Origin: G963555815 sp965249615 [NCBI: bacterium]
GTDB lineage: Bacteria; UBA8248; JACPRG01
NCBI GenBank assembly: GCA_965249615.1
Contig: CBDFMI010000003.1
Location: forward strand, 1 to 64,000
Direction of reading: 5' to 3'
Length of the DNA: 64,000 nt
Made by a program: the position numbers and the translations under genes. Every line of letters begins with the position of its first letter. Positions within the stretch are counted from its first letter, which is position 1. Shown one piece after another: positions 26,871 to 36,183 of the stretch. The notes under the pieces are model-generated. The model did no database searches. It was not told the origin of the DNA and saw nothing but the letters and a program-made list of their open reading frames with translations.

Positions 26871-27325
26871 ACCCTTGGTTTTTGGCGAAAAAGAGCTCTC
26901 TGGTTCTTGTTCTTTTCCTCGCCTTGGGGTCTCTTGGGGCAGAAGGTGTTTTCTCTCTTTCTCCTCCCGTGGCCTGGGGTCAGAGGGCGAGACTTCAAGC
27001 CGAGGAGGCCTTCAATCGGAAACTCTCCGGGGTCTTCCTCACGGCCGAGGGGCGGGTCCTGCGGATCCTCTCTGAGGACAGGGAAGGCGCTCCCCATCAG
27101 CGCTTCATCCTTCGTCTTTCCTCGGGGCACACGCTCCTCGTCCTGCACAACATCGCCGTCTCCACTGCCGTCCCGCTGACCGAGGGAGGCTGGCTCAGGG
27201 TCCGTGGAGAATATCGCTGGAATGAAAAAGGCGGGCTCCTCCACTTCACCCACCAGCCGAGGGGCCAGCCCCGGGGAGAGATCGGCGGATGGATCGTCAC
27301 CGAGGATGGTAGACTCTACCGGTGA
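26867..27325 (+). CDS. DUF3465 exported protein
   Basis: A 152-residue protein with a signal peptide (hydrophobic residues 11-25). The body carries the DUF3465 pattern: QRFILRLSSGHTLLVLHNIAV, then RVRGEYRWNEKGGLLHFTH and GGWI near the end, probably a small OB-like fold. Function is not known; several relatives sit near nucleases, and here it overlaps the ComEC-like gene by four bases (GTGA), which suggests the two act together. Confidence 0.75.
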   Translation: MNPWFLAKKSSLVLVLFLALGSLGAEGVFSLSPPVAWGQRARLQAEEAFNRKLSGVFLTAEGRVLRILSEDREGAPHQRFILRLSSGHTLLVLHNIAVSTAVPLTEGGWLRVRGEYRWNEKGGLLHFTHQPRGQPRGEIGGWIVTEDGRLYR

Positions 27326-27352
27326 TCTTCGTCTAGACTAAGAGTCCTGATG

Positions 27353-27364
27353 GAACCCGGGTTC
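27353..27364. repeat. Perfect 12-base palindrome upstream of the TauE/SafE gene
   Basis: GAACCCGGGTTC lies 23 bases before the Shine-Dalgarno sequence of the permease gene. It could be an operator or the end hairpin of the upstream gene; no T-run follows. Confidence 0.3.
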
Positions 27365-27386
27365 TGATCTAAACAATCCAAACAGA

Positions 27387-27397
27387 AAGGGGGTGAG
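27387..27397 (+). promoter_or_regulatory. Strong ribosome binding site that fixes the TauE/SafE start
   Basis: AAGGGGGTGAG differs from the ideal anti-16S complement by one base and lies 5 bases (9 from its G-core) before GTG 27403. No comparable site precedes GTG 27478, the first start after the in-frame TGAs. This is the main reason to include the TGA-containing segment in the gene. Confidence 0.7.
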
Positions 27398-27402
27398 ACT
27401 CA

Positions 27403-28260
27403 GTGGAATACTGGTTTGAGTTCTGGTACATGTTTCCCATTGCTATCGGCTTCTGACTACTGGCCTGAATCTCCAGTGTGGAGGGAGCCGTGTTGTTCAC
27501 CCCATTTTTCATATTAGTCCTTCCCCTGATTAGCGGGAAGGTGATCCATCCGGTGGAAGCTATCTTCCTTAGCCTCATCATCGAGGTTTTCGGGTTCGGA
27601 AGCGCCACTTTGGGATACTTGCGACAGAAGGTCATTGACTTTCCCATCATGGGCTTCGTCCTGGCGGTGAGCGTCCCCGTTTCGGTCCTCATCTCTCTCT
27701 TTGCCCATCGGGTCCCTGAGGGGATCCTTCTCTTTGTCCTGGGTTTGACCCTGCTCACGCTGGCCGCCTTGATGTTCTCTGCGCACCTAAAGACTGAGAT
27801 ACAGGTCGATCCCAGCTCCTCTCCCTACGTCAGACGACTTTCGGATTCTCAGGGCCGTTCCTACGTTTATGCCTTCCGACGGACCCCGCTCGGGGTCTTC
27901 ATCTCGGCCCTTGGGGGCCTCTTCGTGGGTCTTGTGGGGATTGGGGTGGGGGAGTTCAAGACCACCTATTTTGTGATCGGGCAAAAGATGCCGCCTCGGG
28001 TGGCTGTGGCGACGGCCGTCCCGATCGTGATGGGGACGGTGACGGCGGCCGTTGTAACGAGGCTTTATGTCACCGGAACGGGGATTGCCGACTTTCAGGT
28101 CCCGTGGAACATCGCCGCTATGTGTGTCCCGGCGGTCCTCTTGGGAGGCCAGATCGCCCCCCTCATCAACCGCCACCTCAACCCTGGGACCATCCGGATC
28201 GTCCTCTTTCTCCTCTTCACCTTAGTGGGGGCCACCCTCATCCTGAGGGGCTTTCTCTAA
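27403..28260 (+). CDS. TauE/SafE-family permease with two in-frame TGA codons (candidate selenoprotein)
   Basis: From GTG 27403 the frame reads MEYWFEFWYMFPIAIGF, TGA, LLA, TGA, then ISSVEGAVLFTPFF and a full TauE/SafE permease to 28260 (285 codons, about eight membrane helices). TGAs at 27454 and 27466 are codons 18 and 22 in helix 1. The second family repeat, LVGIGVGEFKTTYF, mirrors SSVEGAVLFTPFF. The N-terminal aromatic residues resemble TauE homologues as I remember them, so translation should start before the TGAs. TauE/SafE proteins move sulfite, sulfoacetate and similar anions. A Sec-x3-Sec pair in the helix is the favoured reading; substrate unknown. Confidence 0.75.
27462..27489 (+). 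promoter_or_regulatory. Candidate bacterial SECIS element in the TauE/SafE gene
   Basis: GGC 27462-27464 pairs with GCC 27487-27489, then after an internal loop containing the second TGA, TCTCCA 27470-27475 pairs with TGGAGG 27479-27484 around the apical loop GTG (27476-27478). The loop is 20-22 bases after the first TGA and has the G and U typical of bacterial SECIS loops. For the second TGA a weak 4-bp stem with loop CGUGUU lies 21-26 bases downstream. Pairing was done by hand. Confidence 0.5.
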
Positions 28261-28544
28261 GGTTTTTCCCGGGGCGGTTCTTGGCACCTCTGGTGGTAGG
28301 CCGAGAGCACGGCCTCCCGGATGGCGGTTTTAAGGTCTCGATCCATCGGCACGACCAGGTCCTGTTGCCCACCTCGCGTCTTTTGAGAAGGGTAGCCGAG
28401 AAACCACCCCCCGTTCTCCCTCTCAATCACCCGGATTCCTCTCAGGAGGAGGACGTCCTCCAGCTCCACCTCTGCGTAGGCCCGGACGTGTCCCCCCGAG
28501 ATGGGCATCTCAAAAGGTGTTAGGCGGACGGCGGTGATCTTCAA
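28257..28544 (-). CDS. spoVG: SpoVG-family DNA-binding regulator
   Basis: A 95-residue SpoVG protein: MKITAVRLTPF at the N-terminus, LLLRGIRVIERENGGWFLGYPSQK in the middle and AVLSAYHQ at the end. SpoVG-type proteins bind nucleic acids and modulate gene expression in Firmicutes and spirochaetes; in this non-sporulating-looking genome the role is unknown. It overlaps the convergent permease gene by four bases. Confidence 0.88.
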   Translation of the reverse strand: MKITAVRLTPFEMPISGGHVRAYAEVELEDVLLLRGIRVIERENGGWFLGYPSQKTRGGQQDLVVPMDRDLKTAIREAVLSAYHQRCQEPPREKP

Positions 28545-28621
28545 AATTGTTGTCCTCTTTTTCAGGGTATGGGCACCCTCTAATCTAGGTTTCGGCCATG
28601 GCCTCGTGGTAACCTTTTCGC

Positions 28622-28647
28622 TTCAGGACCGCTGGCGCGGTTCTGAA
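28622..28647. repeat. Inverted repeat between spoVG and mqnD
   Basis: TTCAGGACCGC (28622-28632) and GCGGTTCTGAA (28637-28647) form an 11-bp stem with one G-U pair and a TGGC loop, in the divergent region between spoVG and mqnD. It could be an operator or an RNA hairpin in the mqnD leader; no T-run follows. Confidence 0.4.
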
Positions 28648-28685
28648 AATTCTCTCTTAGATCACAGTCTTTGTGGAGACATCGG

Positions 28686-29513
28686 ATGACGGTTATTCAG
28701 ATCGGACACAGCCCGGACCCCGACGACGCCTTCATGTTTTACGCCCTCACCGCGGGGAAGGTGCAGGTGGAAGGGTGCGAGATTCGCCACGTCCTTGGGG
28801 ATATTGAGTCCCTCAACCGGCGGGCCCGCACAGCGGAGCTCGAGGTCACTGCGATCTCCGCGGCCACCTATCCCGGGGTGGCCGATCAGTACCGGGTGAT
28901 GGACACCGGTGCCTCCATGGGGAAGGGGTATGGGCCGATCCTGGTGGCTCGAGAGCCGATGGACCCGCGGGAGATTCCGGGCCGATCGGTGGCCGTCCCC
29001 GGCAGGTACACCACGGCGGCGCTTTTGCTCCGGCTCTACTGCGGAGACCTCCCGTCCGTCGAGGTGACCTTCGACCAGATCCCACAGGCGGTCCTGGAGG
29101 GGCGGGCCGAGCTGGGGCTTCTCATCCACGAAGGGCAGATTACCTATGAAGCGATGGGTCTTCACAAGGTGTTGGACCTCGGCGAAAAATGGGAAGGGGA
29201 AACCAGTCTCCCGCTGCCTCTGGGGATTAACGTGGTGCGGCGGGATCTAGGAGGGGCCATGGGGGCCACACTGTCGGAGGCGCTCCGTCGTTCCATCGAA
29301 TATGCCCACTCCCACGAGGATGAGGCCCTTGAGTATGCCATGCAGTTTGGCCGTGGCATCGACAAGGAAACCTGCCGGCGCTTCGTCCTCATGTACGTCA
29401 ACAACTACACCGTGACGCTGGGGGCCGAGGGGCAGCAGGCCCTGGAGCGGCTCTTCTCGTCTGCCCAGGCAAAAGGTTTTATCCCCGAAATCCCGCTGTT
29501 GGATCCGGTCTAA
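28686..29513 (+). CDS. mqnD: 1,4-dihydroxy-6-naphthoate synthase
   Basis: A 275-residue periplasmic-binding-protein-like enzyme of the futalosine menaquinone route, converting cyclic dehypoxanthinyl futalosine to dihydroxynaphthoate. The N-terminal GHSPDPDDAFMFYAL and the GLLIHEGQITYE segment are diagnostic. ATG 28686 has TGGAGA six bases upstream; an ATG 15 bases earlier is less likely. It converges on mqnC with a one-base gap, so the pathway genes lie on both strands. Confidence 0.93.
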   Translation: MTVIQIGHSPDPDDAFMFYALTAGKVQVEGCEIRHVLGDIESLNRRARTAELEVTAISAATYPGVADQYRVMDTGASMGKGYGPILVAREPMDPREIPGRSVAVPGRYTTAALLLRLYCGDLPSVEVTFDQIPQAVLEGRAELGLLIHEGQITYEAMGLHKVLDLGEKWEGETSLPLPLGINVVRRDLGGAMGATLSEALRRSIEYAHSHEDEALEYAMQFGRGIDKETCRRFVLMYVNNYTVTLGAEGQQALERLFSSAQAKGFIPEIPLLDPV

Positions 29514-29514
29514 G

Positions 29515-30588
29515 TCAGTAGACCTTCAGGATCTCATAAAGGGTCGTGCGCTGTGCAGGGGTGAAGCCGGCATCGTGGATCAGGCTACAAACCTCGTCCA
29601 CTGTCGTCTTGTTCACAAACTCAGCGGCGGCGTGCACGTTTTCCTCGAAGAGGGTACCGCCGAAGTCGTCCGCCCCGAAGTGGAGCGCCAGCTGCCCGGC
29701 GCGCTTGCCTTCGGAGAACCAGGAGGCCTGGATATGGAGGAAGTTGTCCAGGTAGAGGCGTGACACCGCCAGCATGCGGAGATACTGGTTCGGCCCGACG
29801 TAGTGCTTGATCCATTTATGCAAAAGCGTGTTGTCCGGCTTGAAAGACCAGGGGACGAAGGCGGTGAAGCCCGCCTGCTCGTCCTGAAGATCGCGGATGG
29901 CGTCCAGGTGATCGAGGATGTCATCGGGCCCCTCCACGTGGCCGTACATCATCGTGGCGGTGGACTTGAAGCCGAGTCGGTGGGCCTCCCGGTGGACCTC
30001 GAGCCAGGCTGACGGCCCGCCCTTCTTAGGCTCGATCCGCTTTCGCGCCTTCTCTGAGAGCACTTCGGCGCCGCCGCCGGGCAGGGAGTACTGGCCCGCC
30101 TCTTTCAGAGAGGACAGGACCTCTCTCACGCCGAGCTCGGTCACCTGACTGATGGTCTGGATCTCCGAGGCGGTGAAGAAGTGGGGTGTGACCTGGGGAA
30201 AGCGGCGGCGGGTCTCACGGACCAGCGCCAGATAGTATTCCAGGGGGAGTTCTGGATTATGGCCGCCCTGCAAGAGGACGGTCGTCGCGCCTCTCTCGGC
30301 GGCGAACTCGACCTTTTTGAGCACCTCGTCCACCGTGAGCGTGTAGGCCTCCGGGTGGCCGGGCTTTCGGTAGAAGGCACAGAACTGGCAGTCGGTGATG
30401 CAGACGTTGGTGTAGTTGGGATTGCTGTCGATGACGAACGTAATGCGCGGCTCGGGGATGAGTCTGAAACGCACCTCCTGTGCCAAGGCCCCCAGCTCCA
30501 AGAGAGGGGCCTCTTTGAGGAGCCAGAGCCCCTCCGCGCGCGCGATCCGCTCGCCGGCGTTCACCTTGGCCTGGATCTCGCTCAGCAC
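29515..30588 (-). CDS. mqnC: Cyclic dehypoxanthinyl futalosine synthase (radical SAM)
   Basis: A 357-residue radical SAM enzyme with the cluster motif CITDCQFCAFYR and the MqnC features LLQGGHNPELPLEYY, SLPGGGAEVLSEKARKRI and HFGADDFGGTLFEENVH. It cyclises dehypoxanthine futalosine. It overlaps mqnA by seven bases and is last in an mqnE-mqnA-mqnC operon. Confidence 0.94.
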   Translation of the reverse strand: MLSEIQAKVNAGERIARAEGLWLLKEAPLLELGALAQEVRFRLIPEPRITFVIDSNPNYTNVCITDCQFCAFYRKPGHPEAYTLTVDEVLKKVEFAAERGATTVLLQGGHNPELPLEYYLALVRETRRRFPQVTPHFFTASEIQTISQVTELGVREVLSSLKEAGQYSLPGGGAEVLSEKARKRIEPKKGGPSAWLEVHREAHRLGFKSTATMMYGHVEGPDDILDHLDAIRDLQDEQAGFTAFVPWSFKPDNTLLHKWIKHYVGPNQYLRMLAVSRLYLDNFLHIQASWFSEGKRAGQLALHFGADDFGGTLFEENVHAAAEFVNKTTVDEVCSLIHDAGFTPAQRTTLYEILKVY

Positions 30589-31328
30589 CGCCGTTCCTCC
30601 ACCAGGCTCAGGAGTCGACTGAACTCGGCGATGGCTTTTTCCGCTTCGTCCCCCAGTCGATATGTGAACCCCTTCAGGTAGTTCACCACCTCAGCTTCGC
30701 TGAATCCCGTGTCGCGGCGGGTTTGAGCGATCTGGGGAAGTGTCGCGAGGCCTCGGTCCAGCGCCTTGCTGAGGGCGTCCCGAAGGGCGATCTGTTCCGT
30801 CTCAGGAACCGAGGCCCGCACCGCCCAGCGGGCGAAGACGCAGGGAAGCCCCGTCCACGAGACCCACTCGCTTGCGAGGTCCGTGACGTGGGGGAACTGG
30901 GGGCGTGACTTGAGCGTCCGGATCGCCTGGTCGCCGATGAAGAGCACCGCATCGGAGGGCTCATCGAGCCCGACCCATGCGCGAGGGACGGCCTCATATT
31001 TTAGGGTGAGGAGGATCCTGAGGAGCTCAACGGACGTGCAGGTCTCAGGGGTGACGCCGAGCACCGCGCCGCCGAGCTCAGAAAGTGGTCGGTGCGAGAA
31101 GAGCAAAACGCTCCCGGCCGCACCCCGGGTGGCGATGCCAAAGGAGAGTGGCGTCAGTTCCAGATCCGATCTCAGGAAATCCACCAGCGAGAGCGGACCT
31201 GCGTCGACGGTGCCCTCGGCCACCGCGCGCCCGACCATCCGGGGGTTCAACCGGGAGAGCTCGAATCCCGACAGAAAGGCGAAAAACGGCTCACAGTTGA
31301 GGTACGGGACGTGCCCAATCTTGAGCAT
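30582..31328 (-). CDS. mqnA: Chorismate dehydratase
   Basis: A 248-residue MqnA beginning LKIGHVPYLNCEPFF, with SLVDFL and the LFIGDQAIRT segment of the family. It dehydrates chorismate to 3-enolpyruvylbenzoate, the first step of the futalosine route, and so connects to the aroE, aroK, aroA and aroC genes in this window. It starts three bases after the mqnE stop. Confidence 0.93.
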   Translation of the reverse strand: MLKIGHVPYLNCEPFFAFLSGFELSRLNPRMVGRAVAEGTVDAGPLSLVDFLRSDLELTPLSFGIATRGAAGSVLLFSHRPLSELGGAVLGVTPETCTSVELLRILLTLKYEAVPRAWVGLDEPSDAVLFIGDQAIRTLKSRPQFPHVTDLASEWVSWTGLPCVFARWAVRASVPETEQIALRDALSKALDRGLATLPQIAQTRRDTGFSEAEVVNYLKGFTYRLGDEAEKAIAEFSRLLSLVEERRC

Positions 31329-31331
31329 GGG

Positions 31332-32438
31332 TTAAGGGTTCCAAATCTTGACGACGTTGTAGAGTGCATCGCGCTCGACGGGGGTTTTCCCGGCGTCGCG
31401 AATCATCCGCAAGAGCTGTTCCCGCACAAGGCCGGCGGGGCTTTTCGCCCCTGCCGCGTGGGCGATCCTCTCGTCTTCTAATGTGCCGTTGACGTCGTCG
31501 GCGCCGAAGTGGAGGGCCACCGAGGCCGTCGCCTCGCCAATCATCACCCAGTAGCCCTCAACGTGAGGAAAGTTATCGAGAAGGAGGCGCGAGACCGCGA
31601 TGGTGCGGAGGTCATCCGTCGGTGGGGTCTGGCGAGGGACTAGCTGGGTGTCTCCCACCTGGTAGGAGAGCGGAATGAATGTGAGGAAACCGCCGCTCTC
31701 ATCCTGCTGGGCCCGGAGGCGAAGGAGGTGGTCCACGCGCTCAGCCAGGGTCTCGATGTGGCCGTAGAGCATGGTGGCGTTGGTCCGCAGGCCCAGGCGA
31801 TGTGCAATGCCGTGGATCTCGCACCAGCGCTCGGCGCCCGCCTTGCCCGTGTAGTCTAGGGCCTTCTGAATCCGCTTGGAGAAAATCTCGGCGCCCCCTC
31901 CGGGCATCGAGTGAAGCCCGGCCGCCTTGAGGCGGGTCAACGCGTCCTCCGGTGGTATCTTCCACCGCCGATAGAAGTAGTCGATCTCGACGGCGGTGAA
32001 GGCCTTGATCTGGACCTGGGGGTGGTGGTCGTGGATGGTCTGGATGATGCCCTCGTAATGCTCGAAAGGCCAGTCCGGGTGGTGGCCGCCCACGATGTGG
32101 ACCTCCCGGACTCCGTCCTTGATCATCCCCAGTATGTCCTCGGCACTGTGCTCGAAGGCGCCGCTCTCGCCCTTCTTTTTGGCAAAATCGCAGAACTTAC
32201 AGGAGAGCACACAGACGTTGGTGGGGTTGATGTAGCGGTTGATGACGAAGAAGACCCAGTCTCCGACGCGCTGCCGCTTGACGAAATTGGCCATCTGTCC
32301 GAGACCCAGAAGGTCCTCGGTCTGGAACAGCAGAAGTCCCTCATCCCTCGAGAGTCGCTCGTCCGCCTGGACTTTCTCCCAGATGGAGAGGAGTCGGTGG
32401 TCTCTCAGTCGTGGCGGGACGTCGGTGGTGGGCGGCAT
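31332..32438 (-). CDS. mqnE: Aminofutalosine synthase (radical SAM)
   Basis: A 368-residue radical SAM enzyme with the motif CVLSCKFCDFAKK, HIVGGHHPDWPFEHY and HFGADDVNGTLEDERI. It joins 3-enolpyruvylbenzoate with S-adenosylmethionine to give aminofutalosine. It heads the minus-strand mqn operon. MqnB or another futalosine hydrolase is not in the window. Confidence 0.94.
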   Translation of the reverse strand: MPPTTDVPPRLRDHRLLSIWEKVQADERLSRDEGLLLFQTEDLLGLGQMANFVKRQRVGDWVFFVINRYINPTNVCVLSCKFCDFAKKKGESGAFEHSAEDILGMIKDGVREVHIVGGHHPDWPFEHYEGIIQTIHDHHPQVQIKAFTAVEIDYFYRRWKIPPEDALTRLKAAGLHSMPGGGAEIFSKRIQKALDYTGKAGAERWCEIHGIAHRLGLRTNATMLYGHIETLAERVDHLLRLRAQQDESGGFLTFIPLSYQVGDTQLVPRQTPPTDDLRTIAVSRLLLDNFPHVEGYWVMIGEATASVALHFGADDVNGTLEDERIAHAAGAKSPAGLVREQLLRMIRDAGKTPVERDALYNVVKIWNP

Positions 32439-32884
32439 GGGAGCCTCGGGTTTGTGAGTGGATCGATGGGTCGAATTCTAGGGAGTCCAGGGGACACAGT
32501 CAAGCAGACGTCAGACCGGGCGAAACGGCGCTGTAAAGCGCATGGGGTTAAAAAAGGAGGGGTGACGATCACGCTCGATTTCCCCCGTTGAAGAGGACCA
32601 TATTGTGGTACACTCGCCGCTAAGTTTGCCCTGCTGGTCACCGGGTTTTCACAAGCATTCGTCCCCCCAGGCTGCAGCGTCCAATGAGTGAGCGTGAGAT
32701 CAACCCTCGCCTTTCAATTCCACCTTGCAGGGGCCGGGGTCCTCTGGCATTTTGGTGCCCAGGTTCTCGGCTGTAGATGGCCACAGATGTGGACGACGGG
32801 CATCTAAATGGATATCTATGAGATTAGGGTTTTTCTCTCATACAGGTCCAGGGATAAAACAGCCAGGAGGAGCGTAGAGCGACG
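32439..32884. other. 446-base intergenic region between mqnE and gcvH
   Basis: Divergent region holding the start signals of mqnE and gcvH. A possible promoter toward gcvH is TTGAAG 32588-32593 and TACACT 32609-32614, but the spacer is only 15 bases. I looked for a glycine riboswitch and saw no convincing one. AGGAGG at about 32870 is the gcvH ribosome site. No gene is apparent. Confidence 0.5.
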
Positions 32885-33274
32885 ATGGAATTTCCCAAGG
32901 AGTTGAAATACGCAAAAGAGCACACGTGGGTCCGTGTAAACGGGAGCCAAGCGACGGTTGGGATCTCGGATCACGCCCAGTCAGAGCTCGGGGACATCAT
33001 GTTCGTAGACCTTCCCGAGGTGGGGGCAGAGGTGAAGGCCCACGCCTCATTTGGGAATGTGGAGTCCGTCAAGACGGTCTCTGAACTTTTTGCTCCGGTT
33101 TCGGGCAAGGTCTCTAAGGTCAACTCTGACCTTGGGGAAGGTCCTGAGGTCGTCAACGCCAAGCCTTATGAAGATGGCTGGATGGTTGAAATTGAGATGT
33201 CAGACCCCAGCGAGCTGGATGGCCTCCTTTCTGCCGAGGCCTACAGCGCCTATACCAACGAGGAAAAGGGGTAA
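32885..33274 (+). CDS. gcvH: Glycine cleavage system H protein
   Basis: A 129-residue lipoyl carrier. The modified lysine is in FGNVESVKTVSEL, and the family pattern HTWVRV, VGISDHAQSELGDIMFVDLP is complete. It shuttles the aminomethyl group from the P protein. It starts a gcvH-gcvPA-gcvPB cluster with no gap to gcvPA. Confidence 0.96.
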   Translation: MEFPKELKYAKEHTWVRVNGSQATVGISDHAQSELGDIMFVDLPEVGAEVKAHASFGNVESVKTVSELFAPVSGKVSKVNSDLGEGPEVVNAKPYEDGWMVEIEMSDPSELDGLLSAEAYSAYTNEEKG

Positions 33275-34666
33275 GTGCGCTTTATCCCCCACACCGAGGC
33301 GGACGTGGCGGCCATGCTGGCCGTCATTGGGGCGCCCGACGTCGAAAGCCTTTTTGCCTCTATCCCCGCCTCGGTTCGCCTGGGCCGTGAGCTCAACCTG
33401 CATCAAGGCCTCTCTGAGGCCGAGACCCTCTCTCACCTAGGGGCCTTGGCCAAAAATAACGCCCACTCCGCCTCTCACGGCTTCTTCTTGGGAGCGGGCG
33501 TCTACTCCCACTATATCCCCAGCGTCGTGAACCATCTTGCCTCTAAGCCGGAATTCTCCACTTCCTACACCCCTTATCAGGCCGAGATCAGCCAGGGGAC
33601 CCTTCAGGCCATCTATGAGTATCAGACCCTCCTTTGCCAGTTGACGGGGATGGACGTCGCCAACGCCTCTCTCTACGAAGGGGCCTCGGCCACGGCAGAG
33701 GCCTGCCTCATGGCGATGCGTGTCACCGGGCGACACCGCGTGGTGATGACAAAAGGCCTCCATCCCGAATACCGTCAGGTGGTGGACACTTATCTTCGCC
33801 ACACGGGCGGCGAGACAATGGAGGTGGGATGGGGTGAAGACGGCCGGGTAGAGGACCTCTCTGGGGCGCTCGACGAGGGGACAGCCGCCTTCCTCGTCCA
33901 GAGTCCCAACTTTTTCGGTGTGGTGGAAGATCTTGCTCCGCTTGTTCAGGCGGCCCACGACAAAGGGGCCCTCTTCGTCCATGTCGTGACGGAGGCCATC
34001 TCTCTTGGGCTTCTAAAAGCCTCAGGTGACCTCGGGGCCGACATCGTGGCCGGTGAGGGACAGAGCCTTGGGATCCCCATGAGCTTCGGGGGCCCTTTTC
34101 TCGGCCTCTTTGCCACCCGCGAGGCCTATGTCCGCCAGATGCCGGGCCGCCTGGTCGGCCAGACCGCGGACACCGAAGGGCGTCGGGGCTATGTCTTAAC
34201 CGCTGCGACCCGAGAGCAGCACATCCGCCGGGCAAAGGCGACCTCTAATATCTGCACCAACCAAGGACTTTGCGCCCTTCGAGCGGCGGTCTATCTTTCG
34301 GCCCTGGGACGGCAGGGCTTGAGAGAGCTGGCCGTCCAGAATGCCCTGGGGGCCGAGCGGGCCAAAAAACTCATCCGGGAACTGCCGGGCTTTGAGATTC
34401 CCTTCTCCGCTCCCACTTTCAACGAATTTGTCGTCAAGGTTCCCTTCCCCGCCGCCGAGGTCACTGCACGTCTGCGGCAGGCCGGGATTCTGGGTGGTCT
34501 TGACCTGGGCCGCTGGTATCCCGAGTTTCAAAGAGACCCCGGGACCCCCCATCTCCTCTTCTGCGTCACCGAGGAGAACCCGCCTGAAGCGGTGGACGTC
34601 CTGGTTGGGGCTTTGAAGGGCTTAAAATCTCTTCGAGAGCCGACCGCGGAAGGGAGCACCCTGTGA
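33275..34666 (+). CDS. gcvPA: Glycine dehydrogenase (decarboxylating) subunit 1
   Basis: A 463-residue N-terminal half of the split P protein. It carries [40 protein letters not shown] and [14 protein letters not shown]. The subunit pairs with GcvPB to form the PLP enzyme that decarboxylates glycine. GTG start directly follows the gcvH stop; the end overlaps gcvPB by four bases (GTGA). Confidence 0.95.
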   Translation: MRFIPHTEADVAAMLAVIGAPDVESLFASIPASVRLGRELNLHQGLSEAETLSHLGALAKNNAHSASHGFFLGAGVYSHYIPSVVNHLASKPEFSTSYTPYQAEISQGTLQAIYEYQTLLCQLTGMDVANASLYEGASATAEACLMAMRVTGRHRVVMTKGLHPEYRQVVDTYLRHTGGETMEVGWGEDGRVEDLSGALDEGTAAFLVQSPNFFGVVEDLAPLVQAAHDKGALFVHVVTEAISLGLLKASGDLGADIVAGEGQSLGIPMSFGGPFLGLFATREAYVRQMPGRLVGQTADTEGRRGYVLTAATREQHIRRAKATSNICTNQGLCALRAAVYLSALGRQGLRELAVQNALGAERAKKLIRELPGFEIPFSAPTFNEFVVKVPFPAAEVTARLRQAGILGGLDLGRWYPEFQRDPGTPHLLFCVTEENPPEAVDVLVGALKGLKSLREPTAEGSTL

Positions 34667-36183
34667 AAGATTTGGCCTCTCCTGCCAGGGGTCGCCCTGC
34701 CCGGGTGGGGGCCTCCGGTCTCATCCTCAACGAACCCCTCATCTTCGAGCGAAGCTCTCCGGGCCGGCGGGCCTATTCCCTCTCCCCCCCTCAGGACGGG
34801 CTGGCGGAACTCTCAGAGGTTCTGCCCTCAGCCCTTTGCCGGGAAGAGATCCCGGGCTTTCCTGAGGTGAGCGAGATGGACCTGGTTCGCCACTACACGC
34901 GCCTTGCCGGCTGGAACTATTCAGTGGACCACGGCCTTTATCCGCTTGGCTCCTGCACGATGAAGTACAACCCCAAGGTGAATGAAGACGTGGCGGCGAT
35001 GGCGGGCTTCGCAAGACTTCACCCTTATCAAGAGGAGGAGGCCTGCCAGGGGGCCCTCGCCCTCCTCTGGGAGCTTGACCTCACCCTTCGAGAGATCACC
35101 GGGATGGACCGCATGGTCCTCCAGCCAACGGCCGGCGCCCAGGGGGAGCTGACCGGGATGATGCTCATCCGCGCCTACCTCACCGACCAGGGAAACCCTC
35201 GAAAAAAAGTCCTCCTGCCGGACTCGGCCCACGGCACCAATCCCGCCAGCTCAACGCTTTGTGGCTACGAGGTGGTTGAGATCAAATCCGATGAGCGGGG
35301 CCTGATGAACCCGAAAGCCCTGGAGACGGCCATGGACGATGAGACGGCCGCCCTCATGCTGACGAACCCCAACACCCTCGGGCTTTTTGAGGAGGATATC
35401 GAGGCCATCTGTCAAATCGTTCACGACCGAGGGGGCTTTGTGTACTGCGACGGGGCCAATATGAACGCCCTCATGGGGATTGCCCGGATGGGCGACATGG
35501 GGATGGACGTCATCCAGCTGAACCTCCACAAGACCTTCTCCACCCCCCACGGGGGAGGGGGTCCGGGGGCCGGGCCCGTGGGGGTAAAAAAGATCCTGGA
35601 GCCCTATCTCCCTGTTCCGGTTATCGAGAAACGGGGGGAGCGCTATCGCTTCAACTATGACATCTCTCACTCCATCGGGAAGGTCCGAAGTTTTTACGGG
35701 AACTTTGGCATCCTGGTCCGCGCGTATACCTACATCTGCTCGATGGGCCGGGATGGGCTCAAGCGGGCAAGCCAGATGGCCGTCCTCAACGCCAACTATC
35801 TTTCTGCCCGCCTCAAAGAGCGCTATCACCTGACTTATGACCGGACCTGCATGCACGAGTGCGTGCTTTCCGATAAGCACCAGCAGGCGCACGGGGTGCG
35901 AACCAGCGACATCGCCAAACGGCTCATGGACTATGGCTTCCATCCCCCGACCATCTACTTTCCTCTCATCGTGAAGGGGGCCATGATGATTGAGCCGACG
36001 GAGACGGAGAGCCGGGAGACGCTGGACGAATTCATTGAAGCCATGCTCACCATCGCAGATGAGGCGGAGCGGGCGCCCGGGCTTATCCAGTCAGCCCCTC
36101 ATTTCCCAAAAACCTCCCGCCTGGATGAAGTCAAGGCCGCAAGAGAGCCCGTCCTTCGCTGGCAGGAAGATTCCCCACCGTAA
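34663..36183 (+). CDS. gcvPB: Glycine dehydrogenase (decarboxylating) subunit 2
   Basis: The 506-residue catalytic half of the split P protein. The PLP lysine sits in [17 protein letters not shown], preceded by [12 protein letters not shown] and [15 protein letters not shown]. Length fits the two-subunit type. No gcvT or lipoamide dehydrogenase follows, so the T and L proteins must be encoded elsewhere. Confidence 0.95.
   Translation: MKDLASPARGRPARVGASGLILNEPLIFERSSPGRRAYSLSPPQDGLAELSEVLPSALCREEIPGFPEVSEMDLVRHYTRLAGWNYSVDHGLYPLGSCTMKYNPKVNEDVAAMAGFARLHPYQEEEACQGALALLWELDLTLREITGMDRMVLQPTAGAQGELTGMMLIRAYLTDQGNPRKKVLLPDSAHGTNPASSTLCGYEVVEIKSDERGLMNPKALETAMDDETAALMLTNPNTLGLFEEDIEAICQIVHDRGGFVYCDGANMNALMGIARMGDMGMDVIQLNLHKTFSTPHGGGGPGAGPVGVKKILEPYLPVPVIEKRGERYRFNYDISHSIGKVRSFYGNFGILVRAYTYICSMGRDGLKRASQMAVLNANYLSARLKERYHLTYDRTCMHECVLSDKHQQAHGVRTSDIAKRLMDYGFHPPTIYFPLIVKGAMMIEPTETESRETLDEFIEAMLTIADEAERAPGLIQSAPHFPKTSRLDEVKAAREPVLRWQEDSPP

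Noticed and set aside
27478-28260. TauE/SafE gene starting at GTG 27478 with the TGAs outside the gene
   Set aside because: This start has no ribosome site and removes the first membrane helix, while GTG 27403 has a nearly perfect one and TauE-like upstream sequence.
32439-32884. Glycine riboswitch upstream of gcvH
   Set aside because: The conserved aptamer segments were not found by eye; a covariance search would settle it.
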